Assembly (NCBI RefSeq): GCF_905207245.1
Contig: NZ_CAJLKP010000003.1
Coordinates: 105,087 to 169,086 of the forward strand
From: an uncultured Bacteroides sp.
Lineage (GTDB): Bacteria; Bacteroidota; Bacteroidia; Bacteroidales; Bacteroidaceae
DNA length: 64,000 bases
Reading direction: 5' to 3'
Under the pieces are notes generated by a model that made no database searches, was not told the DNA's origin, and saw only the letters and a list, made by a program, of their open reading frames with translations. Position 1 is the stretch's first letter; every line of letters starts with the position of its first letter. This document shows positions 18,801-26,188 of this stretch, in pieces. Made by a program: the position numbers and the translations under genes.

Positions 18801-18998
18801 CCTGCCACAAAAGATGCATACACCGTAATGCGTTACTCAGAGAACAACCTGAGTGCCGGTGTAGCCTACAAAGGTGACTATAAAACGTGTGTACTGGGCT
18901 TCCCATTCGAAGCTCTGCGCACCACTGCTGAAAGAGAAACATTGATGAATGCCATCCTGACATTCTTTAATGAAGGAACAATCCCATCAAACCAATAA
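15867..18998 (+). CDS. secreted zinc N-acetylmuramoyl-L-alanine amidase-like protein with golvesin-type insert and FnIII
   Basis: This 1043-residue protein has a signal peptide. Its Amidase_3-like catalytic residues are spread over a long stretch. A HIALWQSHG motif (His162), WEWQRAR (Glu174), AFAFHSDAG (His507) and TMLLELLSHQNFAD (Glu590) match the family order of Zn ligands and catalytic Glu. The fold is interrupted by a golvesin/CBM-like beta domain (about 280-385) and by an in-frame palindromic element (codons about 404-433). A fibronectin-III-like domain (about 645-730) and a C-terminal region with VLVVNGFDRI follow. Proteins of this architecture are often labelled xanthan lyase; the Zn-ligand pattern argues for an amidase that cuts stem peptides from MurNAc. 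It fits the salvage cluster by making peptide-free sugar. Confidence 0.8.
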   Translation: MNVRLHFLFTLLTASLIPLMGGAQELPTDVRQEIGRFLDATARKEVSVGRIRIDSVAVEGNTLQLFANMNCSYIPFRENNVTEIYQGVKALLPAEYSKYDLQIRTNKRSIEELIPQALRSKKDKKAKTFNPAGTKPLVTDLSAPYPPTNGLRNRHIALWQSHGFYYESKLTRWEWQRARIFQTVEDLYTQSYVLPFLVPMLENAGANVLMPRERDSQTAEIIVDNDGCLNSRSVYTEKIGDKNWIQGTGEGFAHLRNQYVDFENPFREGTFRTIETVKGKKDKESTAEWIPELPATGQYAVYVSYKSLPNSTDDALYTVYHKGGVSQFKVNQQMGGGTWIYLGTFGLDAGRNDACKVVLSNRSDKAGRIVTADAVKIGGGMGNIARRISDEGATENIKSSQDSEATSYKLQATSAVRNESAAHSSLVVRNLSLPEVSGYPRFCEAARYWLQWAGIPDSIYSDSHGKNDYTDDYKSRGIWVNYLAGGSSVNPTEQGLNIPVDMAFAFHSDAGTTLNDSIIGTLGIYYTNVYNEEYANGASRYLGHDMTDLIQSNIVRDIRTLYEPNWTRRGMWNQSYYEARVPRVPTMLLELLSHQNFADMRYGLDPRFRFTVSRAIYKGMLQFICSQYHMDYVVQPLPVDHMALRMIGENEIELTWQPVADPLEPTANAEKYIVYTRIGDGDFDNGVLVDKNTYRTALPAGMVCSYKVTAVNKGGESFPSEILSAGRAFNEKGTVLVVNGFDRISAPADFAAPAPADTLLAGFLDDLDHGVPYLKDISYIGKMKEYRRSIPWMDDDASGFGDSYGNYEDKVIAGNTFDYPAVHGAAILKAGYSFISCSDESVENKTMNLTDYKYVDLILGKECQTKMGRGGVKPLEFKTFSQPMQAAIAAYCRQGGNIFVSGAYVGTDLWDNRLTPAQEVDKKFATEVLKYKWRVGQAATEGKVKCVASPFPALSGNYTYHNELNADSYVVESPDAIEPATKDAYTVMRYSENNLSAGVAYKGDYKTCVLGFPFEALRTTAERETLMNAILTFFNEGTIPSNQ
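17079..17166 (+). repeat. in-frame palindromic element, AGCTAC type, copy 1
   Basis: Left-arm heptads AGCTACG, AGCTACA, AGCTACA(G) lead to a core GTGCCGTGCGGAATGAAAGC followed by GCAGCAC and a degenerate complementary right arm. It is translated as EATSYKLQATSAVRNESAA, the same frame as the other three AGCTAC copies. It lies in a linker between the golvesin-type insert and the second half of the amidase. Confidence 0.85.
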
Positions 18999-19021
18999 TA
19001 CACTAAAACCAATCATCATCT

Positions 19022-20881
19022 ATGAAACGAAGACTTTTAATAATGTTCCTGTTGCTGTGTCTGCTACCGTTTGCGATGCAGGCACAACATGGCACATTCC
19101 GTTTTGCACAAATAACGGACATCCATTTCAGCCCCAACAACCCCAACCCGACAGAAGACCTGTTGCGCTCCGTGGCGCAAATTAATGCGACAGACAGTAT
19201 AGACTTTGTTTTAATAACAGGTGACATCGCCGAAGAAGGCGACCGTGCCACTATGCTGAGAGTAAAAGAAACACTGGATTTGCTGAAAGCCAAGTACTAC
19301 ATCGTCCTCGGCAACCACGAAACAAAATGGAGCGATTCCGGTTGCACCGCCTTCGAAGAAATCTTTGGTGGCGAACGCTTTGAGTTTGAGCACAAAGGGA
19401 TCCTGTTCCTCGGTTTCAACTCCGGCCCGCTGATGCGCATGGCTAACGGACATGTAGTTCCGCAGGACATCCGCTGGATGACGGAAGAAATGGATAAATT
19501 CGGGAAGGATAAGCCCGTGATACTTGTCACCCACTACCCGCTGATAGAGGGAGATGTGGACAATTGGTATGAAGTAACTGACGCTGTACGCCCCTACAAC
19601 ATTCGTCTGTTTATCGGCGGACACTATCACCGTAACCGCGATCTGCGTTACGACGGCATTCCGGGTATCCTGATGCGTAGCAACCTGCGTGACAAAGACG
19701 GAAAGCCGGGATATGGCATCTACGACATAACCCAAGATTCTATCCTCGTCCATACCCAACGCATCGGCGAACCGAAACAACAATGGGCTTCCTTCTCACT
19801 GGCCAAGCAATACTACGACCGCAATGGAAAGGCAGAAAAGTACCCTGATTTTTCAGTAAACAAGGAATATCCAAACGCTAAGGAACAATGGGTAGTGCAA
19901 ACCGGTGCAGGCATCTATTGCTCACCGGCTGTAGAAAAAGATAAGGTATTTGTGGGAGACGATATGGGCTATCTGACTTGCTACGCTTTGAAGAATGGAA
20001 AGAAACTGTGGGACTTCCAGTCCGGTAAACGCATTGTAGGCACTCCGGCAGTAACAGACGGTATCGTTGTATTTGGTTCTGCCGACCGTAACATCTATGG
20101 TCTGAACAGTAAAGACGGTAGCCTGCTATGGACCGTAAAAGCCGAAGAGCCTGTATTGGGGGCGGTAGCCATTGAGAACGGCATTGCCTATATCGGTGCC
20201 AGCGACCACACTTTCCGAGCCATCAATATCCATACAGGCAAAGTGATATGGGCATACACCGGCGTGAAGGGATACATTGAAACGAAACCACTGGTAACTG
20301 CGAATAAAATTATCTTCGGAGCATGGGACAATACCCTCTATGCACTGAACAAGGCAGATGGCAGGGAATTATGGAAATGGACAGGCGGTCTGACCCGTAT
20401 GCACTTCTCTCCTGCTGCCGTATGGCCCGTAGCTGCAGATGGCAAAGTGTTCATTACCGACCCGCAACGCGCAATGACAGCTATTAACATAGAAAACGGA
20501 GAAACCGTATGGCGTACCTTCCAGTCTATGGTACGCGAAACCATCGGTTTATCGGAAGATGGTGAACAGGTGTATAGCAAGACCATGAACGACAGCATTG
20601 TGTGCTATGCAACCAAAGGCGACCAACCCCGCAAGTTGTGGGCAAGCAATGTCGGCTTCGGCTACGAACATGCTCCGTCCATGCAAGTGGAAAAAGACGG
20701 TACCATGTTCGGCGGTACTAAAGAGGGGTTGATATTCGCTCTGGAAGCCAAGACAGGCAAAGTGCTGTGGAAACATAAGATAGGCAACTCGCTTATCAGC
20801 ACCGTAGTACCACTGAATGCCCGACAGGTGTTGTTCACAGCTACCAGCGGGGAAGTGGGACTTATTAAAATTAAAAATTGA
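19022..20881 (+). CDS. calcineurin-like metallophosphoesterase fused to a PQQ-type beta-propeller
   Basis: This secreted two-domain protein has 619 residues and a signal peptide (MKRRLLIMFLLLCLLPFAMQ). Residues 30-260 carry the dimetal phosphoesterase motifs ITDIHFSP, LITGDIAEEG, LGNHETKW, VTHYPL and GGHYHRN in order. Residues about 270-619 form a PQQ/BamB-like propeller with repeated blade motifs (SPAVEKDKVFVGDD, GTPAVTDGIVVFGSADRNIY). The substrate is not evident; cell-wall glycerol or sugar phosphates are possible. It lies 23 bp after the amidase gene. Its last codons and stop are encoded by a heptad repeat array, so the C-terminal GLIKIKN may be repeat-derived. Confidence 0.88.
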   Translation: MKRRLLIMFLLLCLLPFAMQAQHGTFRFAQITDIHFSPNNPNPTEDLLRSVAQINATDSIDFVLITGDIAEEGDRATMLRVKETLDLLKAKYYIVLGNHETKWSDSGCTAFEEIFGGERFEFEHKGILFLGFNSGPLMRMANGHVVPQDIRWMTEEMDKFGKDKPVILVTHYPLIEGDVDNWYEVTDAVRPYNIRLFIGGHYHRNRDLRYDGIPGILMRSNLRDKDGKPGYGIYDITQDSILVHTQRIGEPKQQWASFSLAKQYYDRNGKAEKYPDFSVNKEYPNAKEQWVVQTGAGIYCSPAVEKDKVFVGDDMGYLTCYALKNGKKLWDFQSGKRIVGTPAVTDGIVVFGSADRNIYGLNSKDGSLLWTVKAEEPVLGAVAIENGIAYIGASDHTFRAINIHTGKVIWAYTGVKGYIETKPLVTANKIIFGAWDNTLYALNKADGRELWKWTGGLTRMHFSPAAVWPVAADGKVFITDPQRAMTAINIENGETVWRTFQSMVRETIGLSEDGEQVYSKTMNDSIVCYATKGDQPRKLWASNVGFGYEHAPSMQVEKDGTMFGGTKEGLIFALEAKTGKVLWKHKIGNSLISTVVPLNARQVLFTATSGEVGLIKIKN

Positions 20882-20901
20882 GAATTAAAAATTAAAAAAT
20901 A
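20867..20901 (+). repeat. heptad array covering a stop codon (AAAATTA units)
   Basis: Five consecutive 7-nt units are close copies (AAAATTA, AAAATTG, AGAATTA, AAAATTA, AAAAATA). The stop codon TGA at 20879-20881 spans the second and third units. Confidence 0.85.
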
Positions 20902-20914
20902 ATACTGACAGAAT

Positions 20915-22378
20915 ATGAATAAGATTAATTGTTTTGTTCCTTTCGCGGGAATTATTCAGGCGGAAAATACAGTGAAGAGTCTGCAAGCAACCGGTTTAGT
21001 GAATAATATTTATTTGCTTGCTATGCCGGACGTTACGGAGAATCTGCCTGGATGCAGCACATTGCATACGCAGTCAATGCAGTCCAGCGACGCCATGAGG
21101 GAGATTGCCGCACATACCGATGCAGAGTATACGCTGATCTATACTAAATACACTACGCTCGAACTGGGGCTGTTTGCCCTGGAACGTATGATGCACATTG
21201 CCGAAGACAGTGGCGCAGGCATGGTCTATGCCGACCGCTACCAAGTGAAGGAAGGCAAGCAAACCAATGCTCCGGTCATCGATTATCAGTTCGGTTCACT
21301 GCGTGATGATTTCGACTTCGGCTCTGTGCTCCTGTTCCGTACGGATGCTTTCAAGGAAGCAGCTTCCCGCATGAAGGAAGGACAATATAAATTTGCCGGA
21401 CTCTATGACTTGCGCCTGAAGCTGAGCCAGCAAGAAAGCCTGGTACACATCAACGAATACCTGTACAGCGAAATCGAAGACGACACCCGCAAGAGTGGTG
21501 AAAAGATATTCGACTATGTAGACCCGAGAAACCGTGCCCGTCAGATTGAAATGGAACAGGCGTGTACACAACACTTGAAAGAAATAGGTGGCTATCTGCC
21601 CCCCGAATTCAAACAGATAGAGTTCTCTGCGGACAACTTCGAATATGAAGCCTCGGTTATTATCCCCGTACGCAACCGCATCCGCACCATTCGTGATGCC
21701 ATCAATTCAGTGCTGAAACAAAAAACAGACTTCAAATTCAATCTGATTATCATTGACAATCATTCAACGGACGGAACGACGGAAGCCATCGACGAATTCA
21801 AGAGTGACGAACGCCTCATCCACATCATTCCCGAACGCAATGACCTGGGTATCGGCGGTTGCTGGAACATGGGGGTGCATCATCCCAAGTGCGGCAAGTT
21901 TGCCGTACAACTGGACAGTGACGATGTTTATAAGGATGAAAATACACTGACAACCATGGTTCGCGCCTTCTACGAACAGAATTGTGCCATGGTGGTGGGT
22001 ACATATATGATGACAGACTTCAATATGAATATGATTGCCCCGGGCATCATCGACCACAAAGAATGGACACCGGAGAACGGACGCAACAATGCACTGCGCA
22101 TCAACGGCCTGGGTGCTCCACGCGCTTTCTATACTCCGGTGCTGCGCGAAGTGAAAGTTCCGAATACCAGCTATGGTGAAGACTATGCACTGGGGTTGAA
22201 CTTCTCCCGTCAGTATCAAATCGGTCGTGTGTACGATGTAGTTTATCTGTGCCGCCGCTGGGACGATAACTCGGATGCTTCACTGGACATTGTGAAGATG
22301 AACGGTCACAATCTGTACAAAGACCGTATCCGCACATGGGAACTCCAGGCACGTGTAGCAATGAATAAGAAGCAATAA
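20915..22378 (+). CDS. tandem GT-A glycosyltransferase, family 2 C-terminal domain
   Basis: This 487-residue cytoplasmic protein has no signal or membrane helix. The C-terminal half (from about residue 240) is a GT2 domain. It has ASVIIPVRNRIRTIRDAINS, a nucleotide-binding LIIIDNHSTDGT segment, GIGGCWNMGV and VQLDSDDVY (DxD-type metal site), and ends in RAFYTPVLREV and GEDYALGLNF. The N-terminal half looks like a degenerate second GT-A domain, with EYTLIYTKYTTLELGLFALERM and MVYADRYQ where a DxD would be. Donor and acceptor are unknown. It is sandwiched in a peptidoglycan-salvage cluster and is followed 2 bp later by the HIT-like gene, implying tight co-expression. Confidence 0.82.
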   Translation: MNKINCFVPFAGIIQAENTVKSLQATGLVNNIYLLAMPDVTENLPGCSTLHTQSMQSSDAMREIAAHTDAEYTLIYTKYTTLELGLFALERMMHIAEDSGAGMVYADRYQVKEGKQTNAPVIDYQFGSLRDDFDFGSVLLFRTDAFKEAASRMKEGQYKFAGLYDLRLKLSQQESLVHINEYLYSEIEDDTRKSGEKIFDYVDPRNRARQIEMEQACTQHLKEIGGYLPPEFKQIEFSADNFEYEASVIIPVRNRIRTIRDAINSVLKQKTDFKFNLIIIDNHSTDGTTEAIDEFKSDERLIHIIPERNDLGIGGCWNMGVHHPKCGKFAVQLDSDDVYKDENTLTTMVRAFYEQNCAMVVGTYMMTDFNMNMIAPGIIDHKEWTPENGRNNALRINGLGAPRAFYTPVLREVKVPNTSYGEDYALGLNFSRQYQIGRVYDVVYLCRRWDDNSDASLDIVKMNGHNLYKDRIRTWELQARVAMNKKQ

Positions 22379-22380
22379 TT

Positions 22381-23313
22381 ATGAACCAGACGATAAACGA
22401 TCTCCTGACCAGCCAACTTGACACTTGGGAAACGGCGCATAACAACTATGCCGCCCTTAGCGGTGTGCAAGTGAAGGAACTGGACGTAAACGGTATCCCC
22501 TACAAGGTACAGTTCAACCCTGCACGCATCGTTTCTTCAAGAGCAAAAGTAGACGCCAAGTCCATCAAGGAGCGTAAATGCTTCCTATGTCCTGCCAATT
22601 TGCCTCCGGTACAGAAAGGCATCCCGTTCGAAGGACACTACAATGTTCTGGTCAATCCGTTCCCCATCTTTCCCCGCCACTTGACGATACCGGAAGTGGC
22701 ACACGTAGACCAGCGAATAGCTGTCCGTTTCAATGATATGCTGGCATTGGCGCAGGCGCTGACAGATTACACGATATTTTATAACGGTCCTAAATGCGGT
22801 GCATCCGCTCCCGACCATGCACACTTCCAGGCCGGCAACAAGGGCTTCATGCCCATTGAAAAGGACTGGCGCGGACAAGTGGCGGGTAAAGTAGTGGATT
22901 ACGGCGAAGCCACCCTCTGGTATCTGAACGATGCACCACGAACCACGCTTGTCATCGAGTCTGCCAATAAAAAACATGCTGCTGCGCTGTTCGATATCAT
23001 TTATCATTCACTGGACATCAAACCGGAAGATGATGAACCGATGATGAACGTATTGGCATGGTATGAAGACGGGAAATGGATAGTATGTGTATTCCCGCGT
23101 GAAAAGCATCGTCCGGCTTGTTATACGGCTGAGGGAGAGGCAAACTTATTAAGCAGCCCCGCTTCCGTTGATCTTGGTGGAGTATTTATCACTCCGGTGG
23201 AAAAGGATTTTCTGAAGATAACAGCCGAAGATGTGGTACAAATTCTGAGTGAGGTATGTCTTTCTGCCGATGATTTCCACCGGGTACGGCAACGCATCAA
23301 GGAGAAAATATAG
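22381..23313 (+). CDS. DUF4922 HIT-like nucleotidyltransferase/phosphorylase family protein
   Basis: This 310-residue cytoplasmic protein of the DUF4922 group is distantly related to HIT/GalT and GDP-L-galactose phosphorylase proteins. A CFLCPANLPP motif (about residue 63) resembles a Zn-knuckle start. FPIFPRHLTIPE and a catalytic-type SAPDHAHFQAG near residue 142 (H-x-H-x-Q, as in nucleotidyl-transfer HIT enzymes) follow. The reaction is likely nucleotidyl transfer or phosphorolysis of a nucleotide sugar; that is family-based inference. It starts 2 bp after the glycosyltransferase stop, so the pair may make and use one nucleotide sugar. A palindromic octad element begins at its stop codon. 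Confidence 0.75.
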   Translation: MNQTINDLLTSQLDTWETAHNNYAALSGVQVKELDVNGIPYKVQFNPARIVSSRAKVDAKSIKERKCFLCPANLPPVQKGIPFEGHYNVLVNPFPIFPRHLTIPEVAHVDQRIAVRFNDMLALAQALTDYTIFYNGPKCGASAPDHAHFQAGNKGFMPIEKDWRGQVAGKVVDYGEATLWYLNDAPRTTLVIESANKKHAAALFDIIYHSLDIKPEDDEPMMNVLAWYEDGKWIVCVFPREKHRPACYTAEGEANLLSSPASVDLGGVFITPVEKDFLKITAEDVVQILSEVCLSADDFHRVRQRIKEKI

Positions 23314-23377
23314 TTAACAAGACCTCAGTTAACAAGTTGACAAGGCACTGTCCTTGTATCTTGTTAACTTGTCAACT
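23312..23377 (+). repeat. octad palindrome, GTTGACAA type, copy 1
   Basis: Octad units (AGTTAACA, AGTTGACA) on the left pair with TCTTGTTA and ACTTGTCA units on the right around a short GGCACTGTCC centre. It starts on the stop codon of the DUF4922 gene and reaches to 16 bp before the next start. Confidence 0.8.
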
Positions 23378-23392
23378 AAAATACGATTATAT

Positions 23393-24778
23393 ATGAAAGA
23401 GCCCAAAGTACACGTAGGCATATTGTTCGAACCGCAGATAGAGTTTATCCTGCTGAATCCATACCGCATCAACGGCATGGAAATCAGCGGTAAACAAGTG
23501 GTGACCTACAACGAAGGCAAGATACTGTGGAACGGACGCCTTTATGAAGAACTCCTGTTCGAACCGGTGAACGAAGCTACCGATGCCTTTGAATTGCTGG
23601 ATGTCACCATCGGTATCAATTTCCACTGGGAACGCAAGGAAGACCAGCGTTTCCTGGGTGCCCTAAAGATTATCGTAGAAGATAATAAGCTGACAGGTAT
23701 CAACGTCATCCACGTGGAAGACTACCTGACAAGCGTAATCTCCAGTGAAATGAGTGCAACAGCTTCGCTGGAATTACTAAAAGCCCATGCAGTCATTTCG
23801 CGCAGTTGGTTGCTGGCAAACATGCAGACCAATCAAGGTCCCCACAACACTGTAGAAGCGAATAATGATTCGCCCGCGTGCACAGAGGAATTCATCAAAT
23901 GGTATGAGCGCGATGCCCATACCCGCTTCGATGTTTGTGCCGACGATCATTGTCAACGTTACCAGGGCATTACCCGCGCTTCCACTGAAATCGTAAAGCA
24001 AGCCATTGCCGCCACCCGTGGACAACTTCTGACGTTCGACGGCAAGATATGCGATGCCCGCTTCTCCAAATGCTGCGGCGGTGCATTCGAAGAGTTTCAG
24101 TATTGCTGGGAAAATGTGAAGTATCCCTATCTCACCAAACAACGCGACAGGATAGCTACGAGCTACGAGCTACAAGCTACAAGTGCTATGCAAAATGATA
24201 GCGCAGCACTGGTAGATGGTAGCCCGTCACTCGTAGCCGATCTGACAAATGAACAGGAAGCTGAAACGTGGATTCGCACCTCACCGCCAGCCTTCTGCAA
24301 CACCACAGACAAGAAAGTCCTCTCCCAGGTACTGAATAACTACGACCAGGAGACTACCGACTTCTATCGTTGGCGAGTGGAATACACCCAGGATGAATTA
24401 TCCGCCCTGATACTGAAACGCTCCGGCGTGGACTACGGGCAAATCATCGACCTCATCCCTGTAGCCCGTGGTACCTCCGGCCGTCTCTGGAAACTGAAAA
24501 TCGTAGGGACTAAGAAAACGCTTACCATCGGCAAGGAGCTGGAAATACGTCGCACATTGTCTACTTCACACCTGTACAGTTCCGCATTTGTTGTAGATAA
24601 AGAAGATATCAGCAAAGAAGGCATCCCGGGACGCTTCATCCTCACCGGAGCCGGCTGGGGACACGGCGTAGGTCTTTGCCAGATAGGAGCTGCCGTTATG
24701 GGTGAACAAGGCTATAAGTATGACGCGATACTGCTGCACTACTACATCGGTGCAAGTATCGACAAACTATATGAATAA
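23393..24778 (+). CDS. SpoIID/LytB-domain protein without signal peptide
   Basis: SpoIID-domain proteins cut or remodel peptidoglycan glycan strands. This 461-residue protein starts at ATG 23393 (MKEPKVHVGILFEPQ); the upstream in-frame TTG extension lies within the palindrome and is rejected. The family core is clear. IHVEDYLTSVISSEM (about 110) with LKAHAVISRSWLL matches the SpoIID start, CDARFSKCCGGAFEE (about 222) is conserved, and the C-terminal GAGWGHGVGLCQIGAAVM matches the end. No signal peptide is visible, odd for an enzyme of the wall; it may act on imported muropeptides. An AGCTAC-type palindromic element is inserted in frame at codons about 254-282, between the CCGG segment and the next helix. 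Confidence 0.85.
   Translation: MKEPKVHVGILFEPQIEFILLNPYRINGMEISGKQVVTYNEGKILWNGRLYEELLFEPVNEATDAFELLDVTIGINFHWERKEDQRFLGALKIIVEDNKLTGINVIHVEDYLTSVISSEMSATASLELLKAHAVISRSWLLANMQTNQGPHNTVEANNDSPACTEEFIKWYERDAHTRFDVCADDHCQRYQGITRASTEIVKQAIAATRGQLLTFDGKICDARFSKCCGGAFEEFQYCWENVKYPYLTKQRDRIATSYELQATSAMQNDSAALVDGSPSLVADLTNEQEAETWIRTSPPAFCNTTDKKVLSQVLNNYDQETTDFYRWRVEYTQDELSALILKRSGVDYGQIIDLIPVARGTSGRLWKLKIVGTKKTLTIGKELEIRRTLSTSHLYSSAFVVDKEDISKEGIPGRFILTGAGWGHGVGLCQIGAAVMGEQGYKYDAILLHYYIGASIDKLYE
24154..24238 (+). repeat. in-frame palindromic element, AGCTAC type, copy 2
   Basis: Four left heptads (AGCTACG, AGCTACG, AGCTACA, AGCTACA), core GTGCTATGCAAAATG then ATAGCGCAGCAC, and right heptads (TGGTAGA, TGGTAGC, CCGTCAC, TCGTAGC). 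It is translated as ATSYELQATSAMQNDSAALV. It is inserted in the SpoIID-domain gene with the reading frame kept. Confidence 0.92.
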
Positions 24779-24806
24779 TCTAACAAAACAATAACCTATT
24801 AATATC

Positions 24807-26129
24807 ATGAACAGTACAAAAAGAATATCACCGTGGGCATGGGTACCTACCTTATACTTTGCACAAGGCATCCCCTACTTCATTGTCAATAACATCTCGG
24901 TACTGATGTTTGCCAAGATGGGCGTTCCCAATGGAGAGATGGCCTTGTTTACGAGTTTGCTGTATCTACCCTGGACCATCAAGCCCTTCTGGAGCCCGTT
25001 CATCGACATCATCAAGACCAAGCGATGGTGGATTGTCTCCATGCAAATCCTGATGTCGATAGCATTCATTCTGTTGACACTGTCCATTCCGAAACCGGAT
25101 GAAGCAATGATAGCAGCCGGAACAACTCCCATCAGTATGTTCACTATTACATTGTTTCTTTTCATCATTACGGCATTCGCCTCCGCCACACACGATATTG
25201 CCGCCGACGGCTTCTATATGCTGGCATTGAAGCAGAGCGACCAGGCGGCATTCGTCGGCATCCGAAGCACTTTCTATCGCCTTGCATCCATCTTCGGGCA
25301 AGGAGTGCTCGTAGCCATTGCCGGTGCCATCGAGCTGAAGTACAAAAACATCCCACTGTCGTGGACTATCACGATGCTGGTTACAGCCGTCATCTTCAGT
25401 CTGGTGACTTTCTATCACCTCTTTGCAATACCCAAGCCTGCTACCGACAAGTCCGTCCTGACACCGGGCACAGCCAGCGCAAAAGCCATATTCAAAGAAT
25501 TCGGGCGCACATTTGCCACCTACTTCACTAAATCCGGAGTATGGCTGGCCATCGCCTTTATGCTGCTCTACCGCTTGCCCGAAGCATTCCTCATCAAGAT
25601 GTGTATGCCTTTCCTGGTAGCTTCCAAAGAAGCGGGAGGCCTGGAACTTTCCACGGCGGAAGTAGGTATTGTATACGGCACTATCGGAGTGATATTCCTC
25701 ACCGTAGGCGGTATTCTGGGCGGATTGTTTGCATCGCGCATCGGACTGAAGAAATCCATCTGGTGGATGGCAGCATGCATGACGTTGCCTTGCCTGACAT
25801 TCGTCTATCTCGCCATCATCCAACCCGACAATCTGTTTGCCATCTCCACAGCCATTGCCATCGAGCAGTTCGGCTATGGATTCGGCTTCACTGCTTATAT
25901 GCTCTACATGATGTACTTCTCCGAAGGTGAGTTCAAAACGTCGCACTATGCCATCTGCACTGCTTTCATGGCCTTGAGTATGATGATTCCGGGCATGTTT
26001 GCAGGTTACCTTCAGGAAGCAGTCGGCTACATCAACTTCTTCTGGATAGTAATTGTCTGCTGTGCCGCCACCATCGTGGTTACAGTGTTTGCCGATAGGA
26101 AGATTGACCCGGCATACGGGAAGAAGTGA
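24807..26129 (+). CDS. ampG: AmpG-like muropeptide permease (MFS)
   Basis: AmpG imports anhydro- or disaccharide muropeptides across the inner membrane. This 440-residue protein has 12 hydrophobic segments of the major facilitator superfamily. The N-terminal signature WVPTLYFAQGIPYFIVNNISV and the loop LLYLPWTIKPFWSPFIDI are AmpG-like, as is SATHDIAADGFYMLAL near residue 130. It follows the SpoIID gene by 28 bp and precedes the second NamZ, giving the cluster its own uptake route. Its stop codon starts a heptad array that fills the gap to the next gene. The 12-helix length and lack of extra C-terminal helices agree with Bacteroidota AmpG. Confidence 0.85.
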   Translation: MNSTKRISPWAWVPTLYFAQGIPYFIVNNISVLMFAKMGVPNGEMALFTSLLYLPWTIKPFWSPFIDIIKTKRWWIVSMQILMSIAFILLTLSIPKPDEAMIAAGTTPISMFTITLFLFIITAFASATHDIAADGFYMLALKQSDQAAFVGIRSTFYRLASIFGQGVLVAIAGAIELKYKNIPLSWTITMLVTAVIFSLVTFYHLFAIPKPATDKSVLTPGTASAKAIFKEFGRTFATYFTKSGVWLAIAFMLLYRLPEAFLIKMCMPFLVASKEAGGLELSTAEVGIVYGTIGVIFLTVGGILGGLFASRIGLKKSIWWMAACMTLPCLTFVYLAIIQPDNLFAISTAIAIEQFGYGFGFTAYMLYMMYFSEGEFKTSHYAICTAFMALSMMIPGMFAGYLQEAVGYINFFWIVIVCCAATIVVTVFADRKIDPAYGKK

Positions 26130-26188
26130 TAAGTAATAAGCGGTAAGTGATAAGCAAGAAATTATAAATTACAAATCATAAATCATGA
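26126..26188 (+). repeat. heptad array filling the ampG-namZ gap from stop to start codon
   Basis: Nine consecutive 7-nt units in register, such as GTGATAA, GTAATAA, ATTATAA, ATTACAA, ATCATAA and ATCATGA. The ampG stop TGA is in the first unit and the namZ ATG is in the last. Confidence 0.85.

Noticed and set aside
15867..18998. Xanthan lyase label for the 1043-residue protein
   Set aside because: Zn-ligand pattern His162/Glu174/His507 and Glu590 matches Amidase_3-type amidases; no polysaccharide-lyase motif is seen.
24966..25946. 326-codon minus-strand frame opposite ampG
   Set aside because: It encodes a Cys/His/Asp/Glu-rich low-complexity product expected from the complement of membrane-protein codons; not a gene.
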